A DNA stretch of 64,000 bases from Streptomyces griseoruber (GTDB lineage Bacteria > Actinomycetota > Actinomycetes > Streptomycetales > Streptomycetaceae), in NCBI RefSeq assembly GCF_001514205.1, contig NZ_KQ948789.1:1-64000 (forward strand). The letters are read 5' to 3'. Position numbers and translations under genes: made by a program. Positions 1-8,041 of this stretch are shown here, piece by piece (positions within the stretch are counted from its first letter, which is position 1; each line of letters opens with the position of its first letter). The notes beneath the pieces are model-generated. The model searched no databases, was not told the DNA's origin, and saw only the letters and a program-made list of their open reading frames with translations.

Positions 1-568
1 TAGTCTCCCGAAGCTCACCGCAGCGAATGCACAAGCGCTTTGGACGACGGTAACAGCGCTCACATGTCGACGAGCCATCGGGCAGTCGTGCTGCAACCCT
101 TCCTAGCCGGCCGCAGGCACCGCAGTTCTCGAAGCGCGATGGATCCTTGGCATAGCAAGTACCGCACAGGGCTCTTCTATTGCGTCTCGTTATGATCGGC
201 CGTGTTCTTCCGCAAGCACTGCACAGGTCAGCGGCGCGGCGCTGGCAGCATCCTTGACAGATCCGGTAACCGTCGTCGCGGACCCGCGTCAGATTCCTTC
301 GCTTACCGCAATCGGCACATCGCGGCACAATTACATCATTCGCCCTCAACGCCTCCAGTTTGACCAGCAAACGAAACACCTGAATTGGAGCTGTGCCATC
401 ACCGTCTGACAAAAAATTCGGGTGACACTGGACGTAACGCTGAAGCTTGAGCACTGTATTCCCCGGCGCAACCTCATCAACAATCTGAAGGATCTCCTCA
501 TAGCAGAGATCTGGAAGCGAGGACACAAGAGCCCCAGTGATTGCTGTCAAGGCGTCGACTCTTTTCAC
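1..568 (-). CDS. Cys-X-X-Cys multi-knuckle (zinc-ribbon) protein of a recombinase module, 3' end outside window
   Basis: The GTG start at 568 follows a GGGGGAA ribosome site and overlaps the stop of the upstream XRE gene by four bases (GTGA), so the two are translationally coupled. The frame stays open to base 1, giving 189 residues of an incomplete protein. Residues 1 to about 85 look alpha-helical with no clear motif. After that come seven Cys-X-X-Cys knuckles in quick succession (CADC, CQGC, CSAC, CGTC, CGAC, CERC, CIRC), each followed by a short basic stretch, which indicates an array of zinc ribbons for binding DNA or protein. Its place directly behind an XRE regulator and a tyrosine recombinase suggests it is the third protein of a recombination module. 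From memory, similar actinobacterial proteins are long and annotated as integrases, so a catalytic domain may lie beyond the window. That last point is inference. Confidence 0.72.
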   Translation of the reverse strand, partial: MKRVDALTAITGALVSSLPDLCYEEILQIVDEVAPGNTVLKLQRYVQCHPNFLSDGDGTAPIQVFRLLVKLEALRANDVIVPRCADCGKRRNLTRVRDDGYRICQGCCQRRAADLCSACGRTRPIITRRNRRALCGTCYAKDPSRFENCGACGRLGRVAARLPDGSSTCERCYRRPKRLCIRCGELRET

Positions 569-882
569 GATTCCCCCGGACGTCGAATCGTAGTCCGTCT
601 AACGACAGGTGCCCTGCCTGCGGCGTTCGCACCCCCCGCGGCTTTTCGCACCTGCTGATCAATCACAGTCACTTCGATCAGTTGCTCAACGCCACATTCG
701 AGGATATCGCAAAGTGCCGCTAGAGTATCCATAGAGAGCCTTTGAGGTGGCTGCGTCACCAAACGGAAGACTTGCTCGCGCGAAAGATGTACCCCCCTCT
801 CCGCGAGCAACGGCACCAGATCAGTGGTCTGAAACATTTCTCGTTCAGCCATTAGCTGGCGCAAGTTCCAGCGATACCCCAT
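565..882 (-). CDS. Small XRE-family helix-turn-helix regulator of the mobile element
   Basis: This 105-residue protein begins MGYRWNLRQLMAERE and continues through an XRE/Cro-type helix-turn-helix (DLVPLLAERG, LSREQVFRLV) and the phrase MDTLAALCDILECG that is typical of this regulator family. I chose the ATG at 882, four bases after the recombinase stop codon, because family members start at this point; an ORF extending to 918 would overlap the recombinase. The last 30 residues are a basic tail rich in Arg. It lies between the tyrosine recombinase and the zinc-ribbon gene with four-base spacing or overlap on each side, so the three form one transcription unit. It probably controls expression of the recombination module; that role is inferred from position. 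Confidence 0.78.
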   Translation of the reverse strand: MGYRWNLRQLMAEREMFQTTDLVPLLAERGVHLSREQVFRLVTQPPQRLSMDTLAALCDILECGVEQLIEVTVIDQQVRKAAGGANAAGRAPVVRRTTIRRPGES

Positions 883-886
883 CTTT

Positions 887-2013
887 TTATTCACTATCCG
901 ACTCCCACAGGATTGCATGTCGCGCCTTCAAGGAATTCCGCACCAGGCGATTTCGATACTCGTCCGAAACGCCCGAATAGATTGCTGTCGTCGAGGCATA
1001 CTCGTGCCCCACTTGATCCTGAACAAAGCGTTCCGGGTAGTCGAATTCTAGTAGGTGTGTCACATAAGAATGCCGAAGGCTGTGCAGATCGAGATCCTCC
1101 GAAATTCCGGCAATCGCACGAACTGACTCAAAGGCTTCATCCAGGCGCCGCAACGATAGGCGCCCACACCTTTCTGTAATCCAAAACCCCGGGTGCTTCC
1201 CCGGTGAAAAGGCTGGCGCACCTCATCTAGATAATGATCGAGGACACCAACTACCCAGTCGAACTCAGGCACCGTCAGTACAGTCCGACGCTTCGGCGGC
1301 GATCCCTTTGACGCCTTTCCATAGCGGACGAACAATGCCCCATTGCGACCATAGTCCGGAATCTTCGGATTACGACGTAGGTCAGACAAGTCTAGGCCGC
1401 AAGCTTCCTGGCGCCTCAGTCCGAAGGCGTATACGACCTTCAGAATTGCTGAATCGCGCATTGCAGCCAGCGCACCTTTTCTGCGACGCGCTCGGATCTC
1501 TTCTACCCGTCCATCGGCCGCATCGAACAGCGCCTGGATTTCGTCATATGTTAGAGGTCGCCGCCTCGGATTACCCTCGTACTCGCTGGCGTGGGTAACA
1601 ACATTCCACTCGTGAAAGATTTGGGCTGGCACTTGCCCGAAGGAATCCAAACACTTGGCAGCCCAGCCGTACCGAGCATCCGTGACGTAGTCACAGAACA
1701 TCCGCAATGCGTTCTGGTACCCGCGTGCCGTCGAGTAGGCAAAATCGGGCTTCCGCGATCTGAGGTGGTCGAGAAAGGCCTCGGCTTCAGCCGGCTGCCA
1801 CTGCCACGGGTACTGATTCGTGAACTCTACGAATCTCCTGACCAGTCGCAGTCGCGGCACGATGGTGGCTTCATAGTTCAGAAACCGTGCCCGCTGCTGC
1901 AACACCCATCCGTCCAGCATCGCTTGAAAGATCGCTGGCTCAGGATCAAGGTGCACTACCTCGCCGACAAGTACCAGGTGCGCAGCTCCTGGCAGGTTCG
2001 CCCCACCGCTCAT
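887..2013 (-). pseudogene. Tyrosine recombinase/integrase broken by a one-base frameshift
   Basis: Two minus-strand frames together make one phage-integrase-family protein. The first, from ATG at 2013, carries the SAM-like N-terminal core-binding domain, the first catalytic Arg (in FGLRRQEACGL) and a Lys (VRYGKASKG), but then runs out of frame to a stop at 1060. The second contains the missing C-terminal motifs: HSLRHSYVTHL (the H-X-X-R box), VGHEYASTT (second His) and the Tyr region IYSGVSDEY, ending with TAA at 887-889. The frames join near 1205-1212, in a run of four T on the minus strand, where one base appears to be missing. Restoring it gives a smooth reading (QPF to SPGKHPGFW). No slippery heptamer is evident, so inactivation or a sequencing error is more likely than programmed frameshifting. 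Confidence 0.82.
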
Positions 2014-2095
2014 GATGCGTTTAACGCAACATCGTTGAGTTGGTTACGGTCACGCTCAACCACGGACTGCGTGCATGGCTGGGGTCGTGCGGGGC

Positions 2096-2128
2096 GCTGT
2101 TGCCCAGGGCGAGGCCCTGGGCAACAGC
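2096..2128 (-). terminator. Perfect 15-bp hairpin after the metallopeptidase gene
   Basis: Arms GCTGTTGCCCAGGGC (2096-2110) and its exact complement (2114-2128) flank a 3-base loop. It lies 53 bases past the stop of the HEAGH gene and before the recombinase start, so it probably terminates the cargo transcript. There is no T tract, which is usual for Streptomyces terminators. Confidence 0.7.
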
Positions 2129-2180
2129 AAGAGGTCACCTCAAAGTTTTCCTCTACCTCTGGCTTCGGTCCCGTGCGACC

Positions 2181-3113
2181 TCAAGCGCTCTCGTCGAGTC
2201 TGGCGACTGCCGCGGCACGTTGCAGCCTCGCGTGACAGACGCTGTCGCTCACTACTCTGCGGAAGGAGAATCCGTTCCCATCCGAGGCATAACGGAATCC
2301 GATCTTGCTGAGCAGCGCTTGTTCCTGTCGGCCTGTTTCCTGAAGAAGTTCGTTCAACTCGGAATCGCGCATGGGCTCCGCAGACGTCGGCGCCTCTTGG
2401 TACAAAGCCACCCGCCCTCCCCACGTCGGGCCAACATAGTCATCCCATTCCAACTTCGCTTGATCAGGCAGGATTGCGAGCCCGGCCCCAACTCGGTCTG
2501 AGCGGAAGGCAGCGAAGTAAGCGAGGTGCTTGGAGAACCAGTCGTGAGATTGCATCACTGCGCTGGCTAGCTTCTCCACGTCGGAGCTGGCTGGATCCAG
2601 AAGTGTCGTTACGACTTCGGCGTTGAGTTGATAGAGCGAGTCGGCCAGATGATCGACTGTTCCAGCCCCGGAGACTAGATACCCGAGCTCTGCCAGGCGG
2701 CGTTCGATTCGCAGCTCGTCCAGAGCAAAGCCGCCGAGGCATAGGAGCCACCACTCCCAGTCTGGCCCTACAAGGTCACGGCGACCTACAACTCCCTCAG
2801 CTCGCTCCATGAGTTGAATATGGCCAGCCTCATGGGCAAGAAGTCGCTCAACATCTTTTGGAGGGAGGTTACTGACCTCCGGTCTGTTCACGACGACTAC
2901 GGGTCCACCGTCAAGCGAAAGGGTCCGTGCTGCAACTATGCTGGCACCACGGTCCGTTGAGTAGCTTTCGTGAGAAGTCAGCCTGCGGACTGTTCCCACA
3001 AAATCGTCGGTAACAATGACGGCGGCGTCAGGTTCTTCCATCCTGGACAAGCCGGCTTGCATCGCGTCAACCTGATTGTCGGTCAGTCCTCGTCCGTTCA
3101 CGCTGAGTTCCAT
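2181..3113 (-). CDS. HEXXH zinc-metallopeptidase-like protein encoded beside a TIR gene
   Basis: This 310-residue protein has no signal peptide or membrane segment and so is probably cytoplasmic. The zincin motif LLAHEAGHIQLM sits at about residues 92-102, and an ALDELRIERR segment 35 to 40 residues later offers Glu133 or Glu137 as third metal ligand, a gluzincin-like arrangement. The N-terminal 80 residues and the C-terminal half match no family I recognise; the HEAGH context resembles ImmA/IrrE-type peptidases only loosely. The start at 3113 has an AAGGTGAG ribosome site. It follows the DUF1883-TIR gene on the same strand, separated by about 200 bases holding two long hairpins, and precedes the recombinase module. 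A role as sensor, activator or effector partner of the TIR protein is inferred from proximity only. Confidence 0.65.
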   Translation of the reverse strand: MELSVNGRGLTDNQVDAMQAGLSRMEEPDAAVIVTDDFVGTVRRLTSHESYSTDRGASIVAARTLSLDGGPVVVVNRPEVSNLPPKDVERLLAHEAGHIQLMERAEGVVGRRDLVGPDWEWWLLCLGGFALDELRIERRLAELGYLVSGAGTVDHLADSLYQLNAEVVTTLLDPASSDVEKLASAVMQSHDWFSKHLAYFAAFRSDRVGAGLAILPDQAKLEWDDYVGPTWGGRVALYQEAPTSAEPMRDSELNELLQETGRQEQALLSKIGFRYASDGNGFSFRRVVSDSVCHARLQRAAAVARLDESA

Positions 3114-3150
3114 GGCATGCTCACCTTTTCATTCCGTGCCAACTTGCGTT

Positions 3151-3213
3151 GCAGCTCAGAACGTGATGTCATGCCTGCCTGCATGCGGTGCAGGACGTCA
3201 CGTTCTGAGCTGC
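3151..3213. repeat. 20-bp inverted repeat with 23-base loop, upstream of the metallopeptidase gene
   Basis: Arms GCAGCTCAGAACGTGATGTC (3151-3170) and 3194-3213 pair at 19 of 20 positions. It lies 38 to 100 bases ahead of the metallopeptidase start. It could be an attenuator or terminator in the leader, or an operator. It abuts a second hairpin directly. Confidence 0.7.
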
Positions 3214-3252
3214 GGCGATCGTCTGACTCGTCTCAAGAGTCAGACGATCGCC
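3214..3252 (-). terminator. Perfect 16-bp hairpin after the TIR gene
   Basis: Arms GGCGATCGTCTGACTC (3214-3229) and 3237-3252 are fully complementary around a 7-base loop. It follows the TIR stop by 60 bases and touches the next inverted repeat, so the two make a tandem hairpin block between the cargo genes. No T tract follows. Confidence 0.65.
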
Positions 3253-3311
3253 ATTCCGGCGGCTTTCCGTCGGAAGTCTCAACTGAGAGAATCGGGTCAC
3301 CCAACGTCGCT

Positions 3312-4085
3312 TTAGGTGTCACTCTCTCCCACCACGTCAGCAATCTCACGGGCGATCTCCTCGACCGTGTACTGAGCGGTGCTTCTGGCCAACTTGTCAG
3401 CCAGTGATGGGCTTTGTGCCATCACTTCGTCTTTGGTGATGTTGTGCCAGATTGGCAGCAGGTTCTGCTGCCCCGTCACGTACCGTGTCACCAAGCCGTC
3501 AAGTTCATACTGGGGCCACCCCTTTTCGAAGAAGGGGCGGGAGAGAATCACGATGCCGAATCGACTGTTAGCCAAGCCTTGGTCGATCTTGCGGCGGAGG
3601 CTGTCGCCGATCCTCAATTCGAGGACGTCGAGCCACACAGAGATGCCGGCCTCTTGCAGATACTGCGCGAGCGGGCGGGCCACTGCCTCTTTGTCCTCAC
3701 TGGCATGAGAGATGAAGACATCTCGTACGGACTCGGCCCGGCCGATGGAGTAGGGCGGCGGCTCATGTCTGATTTGCGTCAGGGAACCAGCATTGCTCGG
3801 GCGTAGCACCGGCAGCGGCGGCGGTTCGACGGAAGCCGAGGACCTCGCTCTTCCTCTAAGGCCCAGCATGTCAACGGTCACGTACCAGTGGCCGCTCCGC
3901 GGAATCGCAAGGCGCACCGGAGAGTGTTTTGCGAGCCCACCTGCAAAGCGGGGGTTTCTTCCGGCCTTGTACTTCTGATAGTTGCTCGAGTCCATCAGGC
4001 GCACATTGGCTGCACTGCCGGACAATTTGATGACCGCGGTCGCGCCCTTGGGCTGACGGCCGAGATCGTGGACCACGTAGTCCAT
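3312..4085 (-). CDS. DUF1883-TIR domain protein (predicted NAD-processing immune-type effector)
   Basis: This 257-residue protein starts at ATG 4085, seven bases after GAGG; the longer ORF upstream has no such site. Residues 1 to about 85 form a DUF1883 domain (NVRLMDSSNYQKYKAGR, GGLAKHSPVRLAIP, SGHWYVTVDM). A Pro-rich linker leads to a TIR domain from about residue 120: RDVFISHASEDKE, the WLDV strand, IDQGLANSRFGIVILS, and the helix FFEKGWPQYELDGL whose Glu194 matches the catalytic Glu of TIR NADases. TIR domains of this bacterial type cleave NAD or make signalling nucleotides in phage defence (family knowledge). DUF1883 has no established role; it may be the sensor half. The gene is the first cargo gene of an integrated element next to nrdJ. 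No Thoeris ThsA-like partner is present; the neighbour is a zinc-metallopeptidase-like protein. Confidence 0.85.
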   Translation of the reverse strand: MDYVVHDLGRQPKGATAVIKLSGSAANVRLMDSSNYQKYKAGRNPRFAGGLAKHSPVRLAIPRSGHWYVTVDMLGLRGRARSSASVEPPPLPVLRPSNAGSLTQIRHEPPPYSIGRAESVRDVFISHASEDKEAVARPLAQYLQEAGISVWLDVLELRIGDSLRRKIDQGLANSRFGIVILSRPFFEKGWPQYELDGLVTRYVTGQQNLLPIWHNITKDEVMAQSPSLADKLARSTAQYTVEEIAREIADVVGESDT

Positions 4086-4200
4086 GATTTTTTCCTCTGT
4101 ATCACCTTCACAGGGGACCTGTAGGGGCGGTTGCGCTGGATGCAACATTGTTGCGGGCGCTAGAGCGGCGGGTGTATCCCCAGGCCAGCCGCTACGCGGG

Positions 4201-4229
4201 AGGGGCGTCAGCGCGAGGCTGACGCCCCT
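4201..4229. terminator. nrdJ terminator hairpin, also the limit of the foreign DNA
   Basis: AGGGGCGTCAGC (4201-4212) pairs perfectly with GCTGACGCCCCT (4218-4229). It lies 68 bases after the nrdJ stop and is followed on the minus strand by GC-rich sequence without a T run. The compositional change to A/T-richer sequence occurs just to its left. Confidence 0.7.
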
Positions 4230-4296
4230 CTCATCAGGGATTACTTGTCAGGTGAGCGTTTGCCGAGTGTTGCACTCGATGCAATTCCGCCCAGTT

Positions 4297-7200
4297 TCAG
4301 CTGCAGCCGCTGGTCGAGCCGCAGCCCTCGCAGATGTAGCAGGAACCGGCCCGCTGCATCTTCGTACCGCAGGAGAAGCAGAGCGGGGCGTCGGCCTGGA
4401 TGCCCAGCTGCATCTCCACCAGTTCGGCGCTGGTGTGGGCCTGCTTCGGGGCGGGCTCGGCCACCTCGGCGGCGGCCTTCGGGGTGGCGACGGCCTTCAG
4501 GTCCGTCTGGCGCGGGGCCGACTGGGCCAGACCCTCGACGTCGACGTCCTCCTCGGCCGGCTCGTAGGAACCGGTCTCCAGGTGGCGCTGACGCTCCTCG
4601 GCGGAGTGGATGCCGAGCGCGGAGCGCGTCTCGAAGGGCAGGAAGTCGAGCGCCAGGCGGCGGAAGATGTAGTCGACGATCGACTGCGCCATCCGCACGT
4701 CCGGGTCGTCCGTCATACCGGCCGGCTCGAAGCGCATGTTGGTGAACTTCGAGACGTACGTCTCGAGCGGCACGCCGTACTGCAGGCCCACCGAGACGGC
4801 GATGGAGAAGGCGTCCATCATGCCGGCGAGGGTCGAACCCTGCTTGGACATCTTCAGGAAGACCTCACCAAGGCCGTCGTCCGGGTAGGAGTTGGCCGTC
4901 ATGTAGCCCTCGGCGCCACCGACCGTGAAGGAGGTGGTGATGCCGGGACGGCCCTTGGGGAGACGCTTGCGGACCGGACGGTACTCGACGACCTTCTCGA
5001 CCGCGGTACGGATCGTGTCCTCGGCCTTCTCGGTGATCTCGGCCTTCTCCTGCTCCTTGGTGTCCTTCGTCTTCGCGGAGAGGGGCTGACCGACCTTGCA
5101 GTTGTCACGGTAGATCGCGAGCGCCTTGACGCCGAGCTTCCAGGCCTCGAAGTAGATCTCCTCGACCTCCTCGACGGTCGCCGTCTCCGGCATGTTGACC
5201 GTCTTGGAGATGGCACCGGAGATCCAGGGCTGGATCGCGGCCATCATGCGGACGTGGCCCATCGGGGAGATGGCGCGCTCGCCCATGGCGCAGTCGAACA
5301 CCTCGTAGTGCTCCTGCTTGAGACCGGGGGCGTCGATCACGTTGCCGTTCTCGGCGATGTGGGCGACGATCGCCTCGATCTGCTCCTCCTGGTAGCCCAG
5401 GCGGCGCAGGGCCTGCGGGACGGTGCCGTTGACGATCTGCATCGAGCCGCCGCCGACCAGCTTCTTGAACTTGACCAGGGCGAGGTCGGGCTCGACACCG
5501 GTGGTGTCGCAGGACATCGCGAGGCCGATGGTGCCGGTCGGGGCGAGCACGGACGCCTGGGAGTTGCGGAAGCCGTTCTTCTCGCCGAGACGCAGGACGT
5601 CCTGCCAGGCCTCCGTGGCGGCGGCCCAGACGGGGGTGTCCAGGTCGTCCATGCGGACGGCCGTGCCGTTGGCGTCGGCGTGCTGCTTCATGACGCGGTT
5701 GTGGGCGTCGGCGTTGCGGGCGTAGCCGTCGTACGGGCCGACGACCGAGGCCAGTTCGGCGGAGCGGCGGTAGGCCGTGCCGGTCATCAGGGAGGTGATG
5801 GCACCGGCGAGGGCGCGGCCGCCGTCGGAGTCGTAGGCGTGGCCGGTGGCCATCAGCAGGGCGCCGAGGTTGGCGTAACCGATGCCGAGCTGGCGGAACG
5901 CGCGCGTGTTCTCGCCGATCTTCTGGGTCGGGAAGTCGGCGAAGCAGATGGAGATGTCCATCGCGGTGATGACGAGCTCGACGACCTTCTGGAAACGCTC
6001 GGCCTCGAAGGACTGGGTGCCCTGGCCGTCGTCCTTGAGGAACTTCATCAGGTTCAGCGAGGCGAGGTTGCAGGACGTGTTGTCCAGGTGCATGTACTCG
6101 CTGCACGGGTTCGACGCGGTGATCCGGCCGGACTCGGGGCAGGTGTGCCAGTTGTTGATGACACCGTCGTACTGGATGCCGGGGTCGGCACAGGCCCAGG
6201 CGGCCTCGGCGATCCTGCGGAAGAGCGCCTTGGCGTCGACCTCCTCGATGACCTCGCCGGTCATCCGGGCGCGCAGGCCGAACTTGCCGCCCTGCTCGAC
6301 GGCCTGCATGAACTCGTCGTTCACCCGGACCGAGTTGTTGGCGTTCTGGTACTGGACGGACGTGATGTCGTCGCCGCCCAGGTCCATGTCGAAGCCCGCG
6401 TCGCGCAGGACGCGGATCTTCTCCTCTTCCTTGACCTTGGTCTCGATGAAGTCCTCGATGTCCGGGTGGTCCACGTCGAGGACGACCATCTTGGCGGCGC
6501 GGCGGGTGGCGCCACCGGACTTGATGGTGCCGGCGGAGGCGTCGGCGCCGCGCATGAAGGAGACCGGTCCGGAGGCGTTGCCACCAGAGGACAGCAGCTC
6601 CTTGGAGGAGCGGATGCGGGAGAGGTTCAGGCCGGCACCGGAGCCGCCCTTGAAGATCATGCCCTCTTCCTTGTACCAGTCGAGGATCGACTCCATGGAG
6701 TCGTCGACGGCCAGGATGAAGCAGGCGGAGACCTGCTGGGGCTGCGGGGTGCCGACGTTGAACCAGACGGGGCTGTTGAAGCTGAAGATCTGGTGCAGCA
6801 GGGCGTAGGCCAGCTCGTGCTCGAAGATCTCGACGTCGGCGGCCGAGGCGAAGTACCTGTGGTCCTCGCCGGCCTTCGAGTACGTCTTCACGATGCGGTC
6901 GATCAGCTGCTTGAGGCTGACCTCGCGCTGGGGGGTGCCGACGGCACCGCGGAAGTACTTGCTGGTGACGATGTTGACCGCGTTCAACGACCAGAAGTCG
7001 GGGAACTCGACGCCACGCTGCTCGAAATTGACCGAGCCGTCGCGCCAGTTGGTCATGACGACGTCACGACGCTCCCAGACCACCTCGTCGTACGGGTGCA
7101 CGCCGGGGGTGGTGTGGATGCGCTCGATACGCAGGCCCTTGGTGGTCTTCGCGCCCTTCGCGCGGGACCCTCGTGCCGGACCGCTCGCCGTCTCTGTCAT
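4297..7200 (-). CDS. nrdJ: Vitamin B12-dependent (class II) ribonucleoside-diphosphate reductase
   Basis: NrdJ reduces ribonucleotides to deoxyribonucleotides using adenosylcobalamin as radical source, so it works with or without oxygen. The 967-residue protein starts MTETASGPARG at ATG 7200; the open frame upstream overlaps nrdR and is not coding. The reductase barrel is evident from FNSPVWFNVG, SACFILAVDDSM, the finger-loop NPCSE, DNTSCNLASLNL and APTGTIGLAMSCD. The C-terminus, after an Ala/Pro-rich linker, ends in a four-Cys zinc-ribbon and redox tail (CFSCGTKM, CYICEGCG). It lies 164 bases downstream of nrdR on the same strand and is almost certainly cotranscribed with it. The family and the nrdRJ arrangement are established in Streptomyces. 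No cobalamin riboswitch is visible here; control is expected through NrdR. Confidence 0.97.
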   Translation of the reverse strand: MTETASGPARGSRAKGAKTTKGLRIERIHTTPGVHPYDEVVWERRDVVMTNWRDGSVNFEQRGVEFPDFWSLNAVNIVTSKYFRGAVGTPQREVSLKQLIDRIVKTYSKAGEDHRYFASAADVEIFEHELAYALLHQIFSFNSPVWFNVGTPQPQQVSACFILAVDDSMESILDWYKEEGMIFKGGSGAGLNLSRIRSSKELLSSGGNASGPVSFMRGADASAGTIKSGGATRRAAKMVVLDVDHPDIEDFIETKVKEEEKIRVLRDAGFDMDLGGDDITSVQYQNANNSVRVNDEFMQAVEQGGKFGLRARMTGEVIEEVDAKALFRRIAEAAWACADPGIQYDGVINNWHTCPESGRITASNPCSEYMHLDNTSCNLASLNLMKFLKDDGQGTQSFEAERFQKVVELVITAMDISICFADFPTQKIGENTRAFRQLGIGYANLGALLMATGHAYDSDGGRALAGAITSLMTGTAYRRSAELASVVGPYDGYARNADAHNRVMKQHADANGTAVRMDDLDTPVWAAATEAWQDVLRLGEKNGFRNSQASVLAPTGTIGLAMSCDTTGVEPDLALVKFKKLVGGGSMQIVNGTVPQALRRLGYQEEQIEAIVAHIAENGNVIDAPGLKQEHYEVFDCAMGERAISPMGHVRMMAAIQPWISGAISKTVNMPETATVEEVEEIYFEAWKLGVKALAIYRDNCKVGQPLSAKTKDTKEQEKAEITEKAEDTIRTAVEKVVEYRPVRKRLPKGRPGITTSFTVGGAEGYMTANSYPDDGLGEVFLKMSKQGSTLAGMMDAFSIAVSVGLQYGVPLETYVSKFTNMRFEPAGMTDDPDVRMAQSIVDYIFRRLALDFLPFETRSALGIHSAEERQRHLETGSYEPAEEDVDVEGLAQSAPRQTDLKAVATPKAAAEVAEPAPKQAHTSAELVEMQLGIQADAPLCFSCGTKMQRAGSCYICEGCGSTSGCS

Positions 7201-7234
7201 GCCGCCTCCCTGTACAGGCAAAAACGCCCTGAAA

Positions 7235-7255
7235 TGCCACGATGTTCCCGTGGCA
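7235..7255 (-). other. Short hairpin in the nrdR-nrdJ gap
   Basis: TGCCACG (7235-7241) and CGTGGCA (7249-7255) form a 7-bp stem about 35 bases ahead of the nrdJ start. It may affect processing or translation of nrdJ. The function is unknown. Confidence 0.35.
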
Positions 7256-7364
7256 CGGTGTGGTGTCTGGTGCTGCGGACGTCGATGCACCTGGTCCGCA
7301 GCAAGTCTTGGTCCGCCGCCGCCCGACCGGATCCGGGGTCTCCGCCCGGTTCCGGTCCGCCGGG

Positions 7365-7934
7365 TCAGTCGGCGGCGTGGGCGGGCTCGGGGACCCGCGT
7401 GGTCCCGCCGCGCCCGCTGTCGTCCTCCCGGCCCCCCATGACAGCGTCCGGGTCGCCTTCGCGGTCGTCGTCGTCCGCGGCGGGGCGTCCCGTCTGGTCC
7501 CTGAGTTCCGCGATCGCGGCCTCGAAGTCCTCGAGCGAGTCGAAGGCCCGGTAGACGGAGGCGAACCGCAGGTAGGCGACGAGGTCGAGTTCCTGCAACG
7601 GGCCGAGTATGGCCAGCCCCACGTCGTGGGTGGTCAGCTCGGCGCTTCCGGTGGCCCGCACCGCCTCCTCGACCCGCTGGCCGAGCTGGGCGAGCGCGTC
7701 CTCGGTGACGGGCCGTCCCTGACATGCCTTGCGCACGCCGTTGATGACCTTGGTGCGGCTGAACGGCTCGGTGACTCCGGACCGCTTCACCACCATGAGC
7801 GAGCACGTCTCCACGGTCGTGAAGCGACGGGAGCAGTCAGGACACTGGCGGCGCCTGCGGATGGACGTGCCGTCGTCCGTCGTACGGCTGTCGACGACAC
7901 GGCTGTCGGGGTGCCTGCAGAAGGGGCAGTGCAT
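7365..7934 (-). CDS. nrdR: Transcriptional repressor NrdR of ribonucleotide reductase genes
   Basis: NrdR senses adenine nucleotides and represses ribonucleotide reductase operons. The 189-residue protein opens with the zinc ribbon MHCPFCRHPDSRV and CPDCSRRF (residues 3-34), followed by an ATP-cone domain (VKRSGVTEPFSRTKVINGVRKAC, AYLRFASVYRAF). This is the full family layout. After residue 150 there is a polar, Asp-rich tail of about 40 residues that is not part of the core fold and looks disordered. It heads a minus-strand operon with nrdJ. Two candidate NrdR boxes lie about 110 to 155 bases upstream of its start, which suggests autoregulation. The start ATG at 7934 places the first Cys pair at residues 3 and 6, as in other family members. 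Confidence 0.97.
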   Translation of the reverse strand: MHCPFCRHPDSRVVDSRTTDDGTSIRRRRQCPDCSRRFTTVETCSLMVVKRSGVTEPFSRTKVINGVRKACQGRPVTEDALAQLGQRVEEAVRATGSAELTTHDVGLAILGPLQELDLVAYLRFASVYRAFDSLEDFEAAIAELRDQTGRPAADDDDREGDPDAVMGGREDDSGRGGTTRVPEPAHAAD

Positions 7935-8041
7935 GAAGTCCCAACCCTCCTCACAGCAGACTCAATAGCCTCGCGGGGCCTCATGGGCCCCTCGAAGCAG
8001 CCCCAAGCATAGGCGATCCAAGTGGATGCGAAGACCAAGGG

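Noticed and set aside
1195..1225. Programmed ribosomal frameshift joining the two integrase halves.
   Set aside because: No slippery heptamer or downstream stem is apparent; a missing base in the T run is simpler.
4139..4285. GATGCAA and TTGCA-CTCGA-TGCAA near the element boundary as an attachment site.
   Set aside because: The words are too short to support a core site, and the left end of the element is outside the window.
7201..7364. Cobalamin riboswitch ahead of nrdJ.
   Set aside because: The gap is only 164 bases and I see no B12-box-like conserved core; only a 7-bp hairpin is present.
4084..7554. A 1156-codon open frame on the plus strand opposite nrdJ.
   Set aside because: It is antisense to a fully supported nrdJ; its Leu/Gly/Val/Asp/Arg-rich composition is the mirror of GC-biased codons, and there is no ribosome site or domain.
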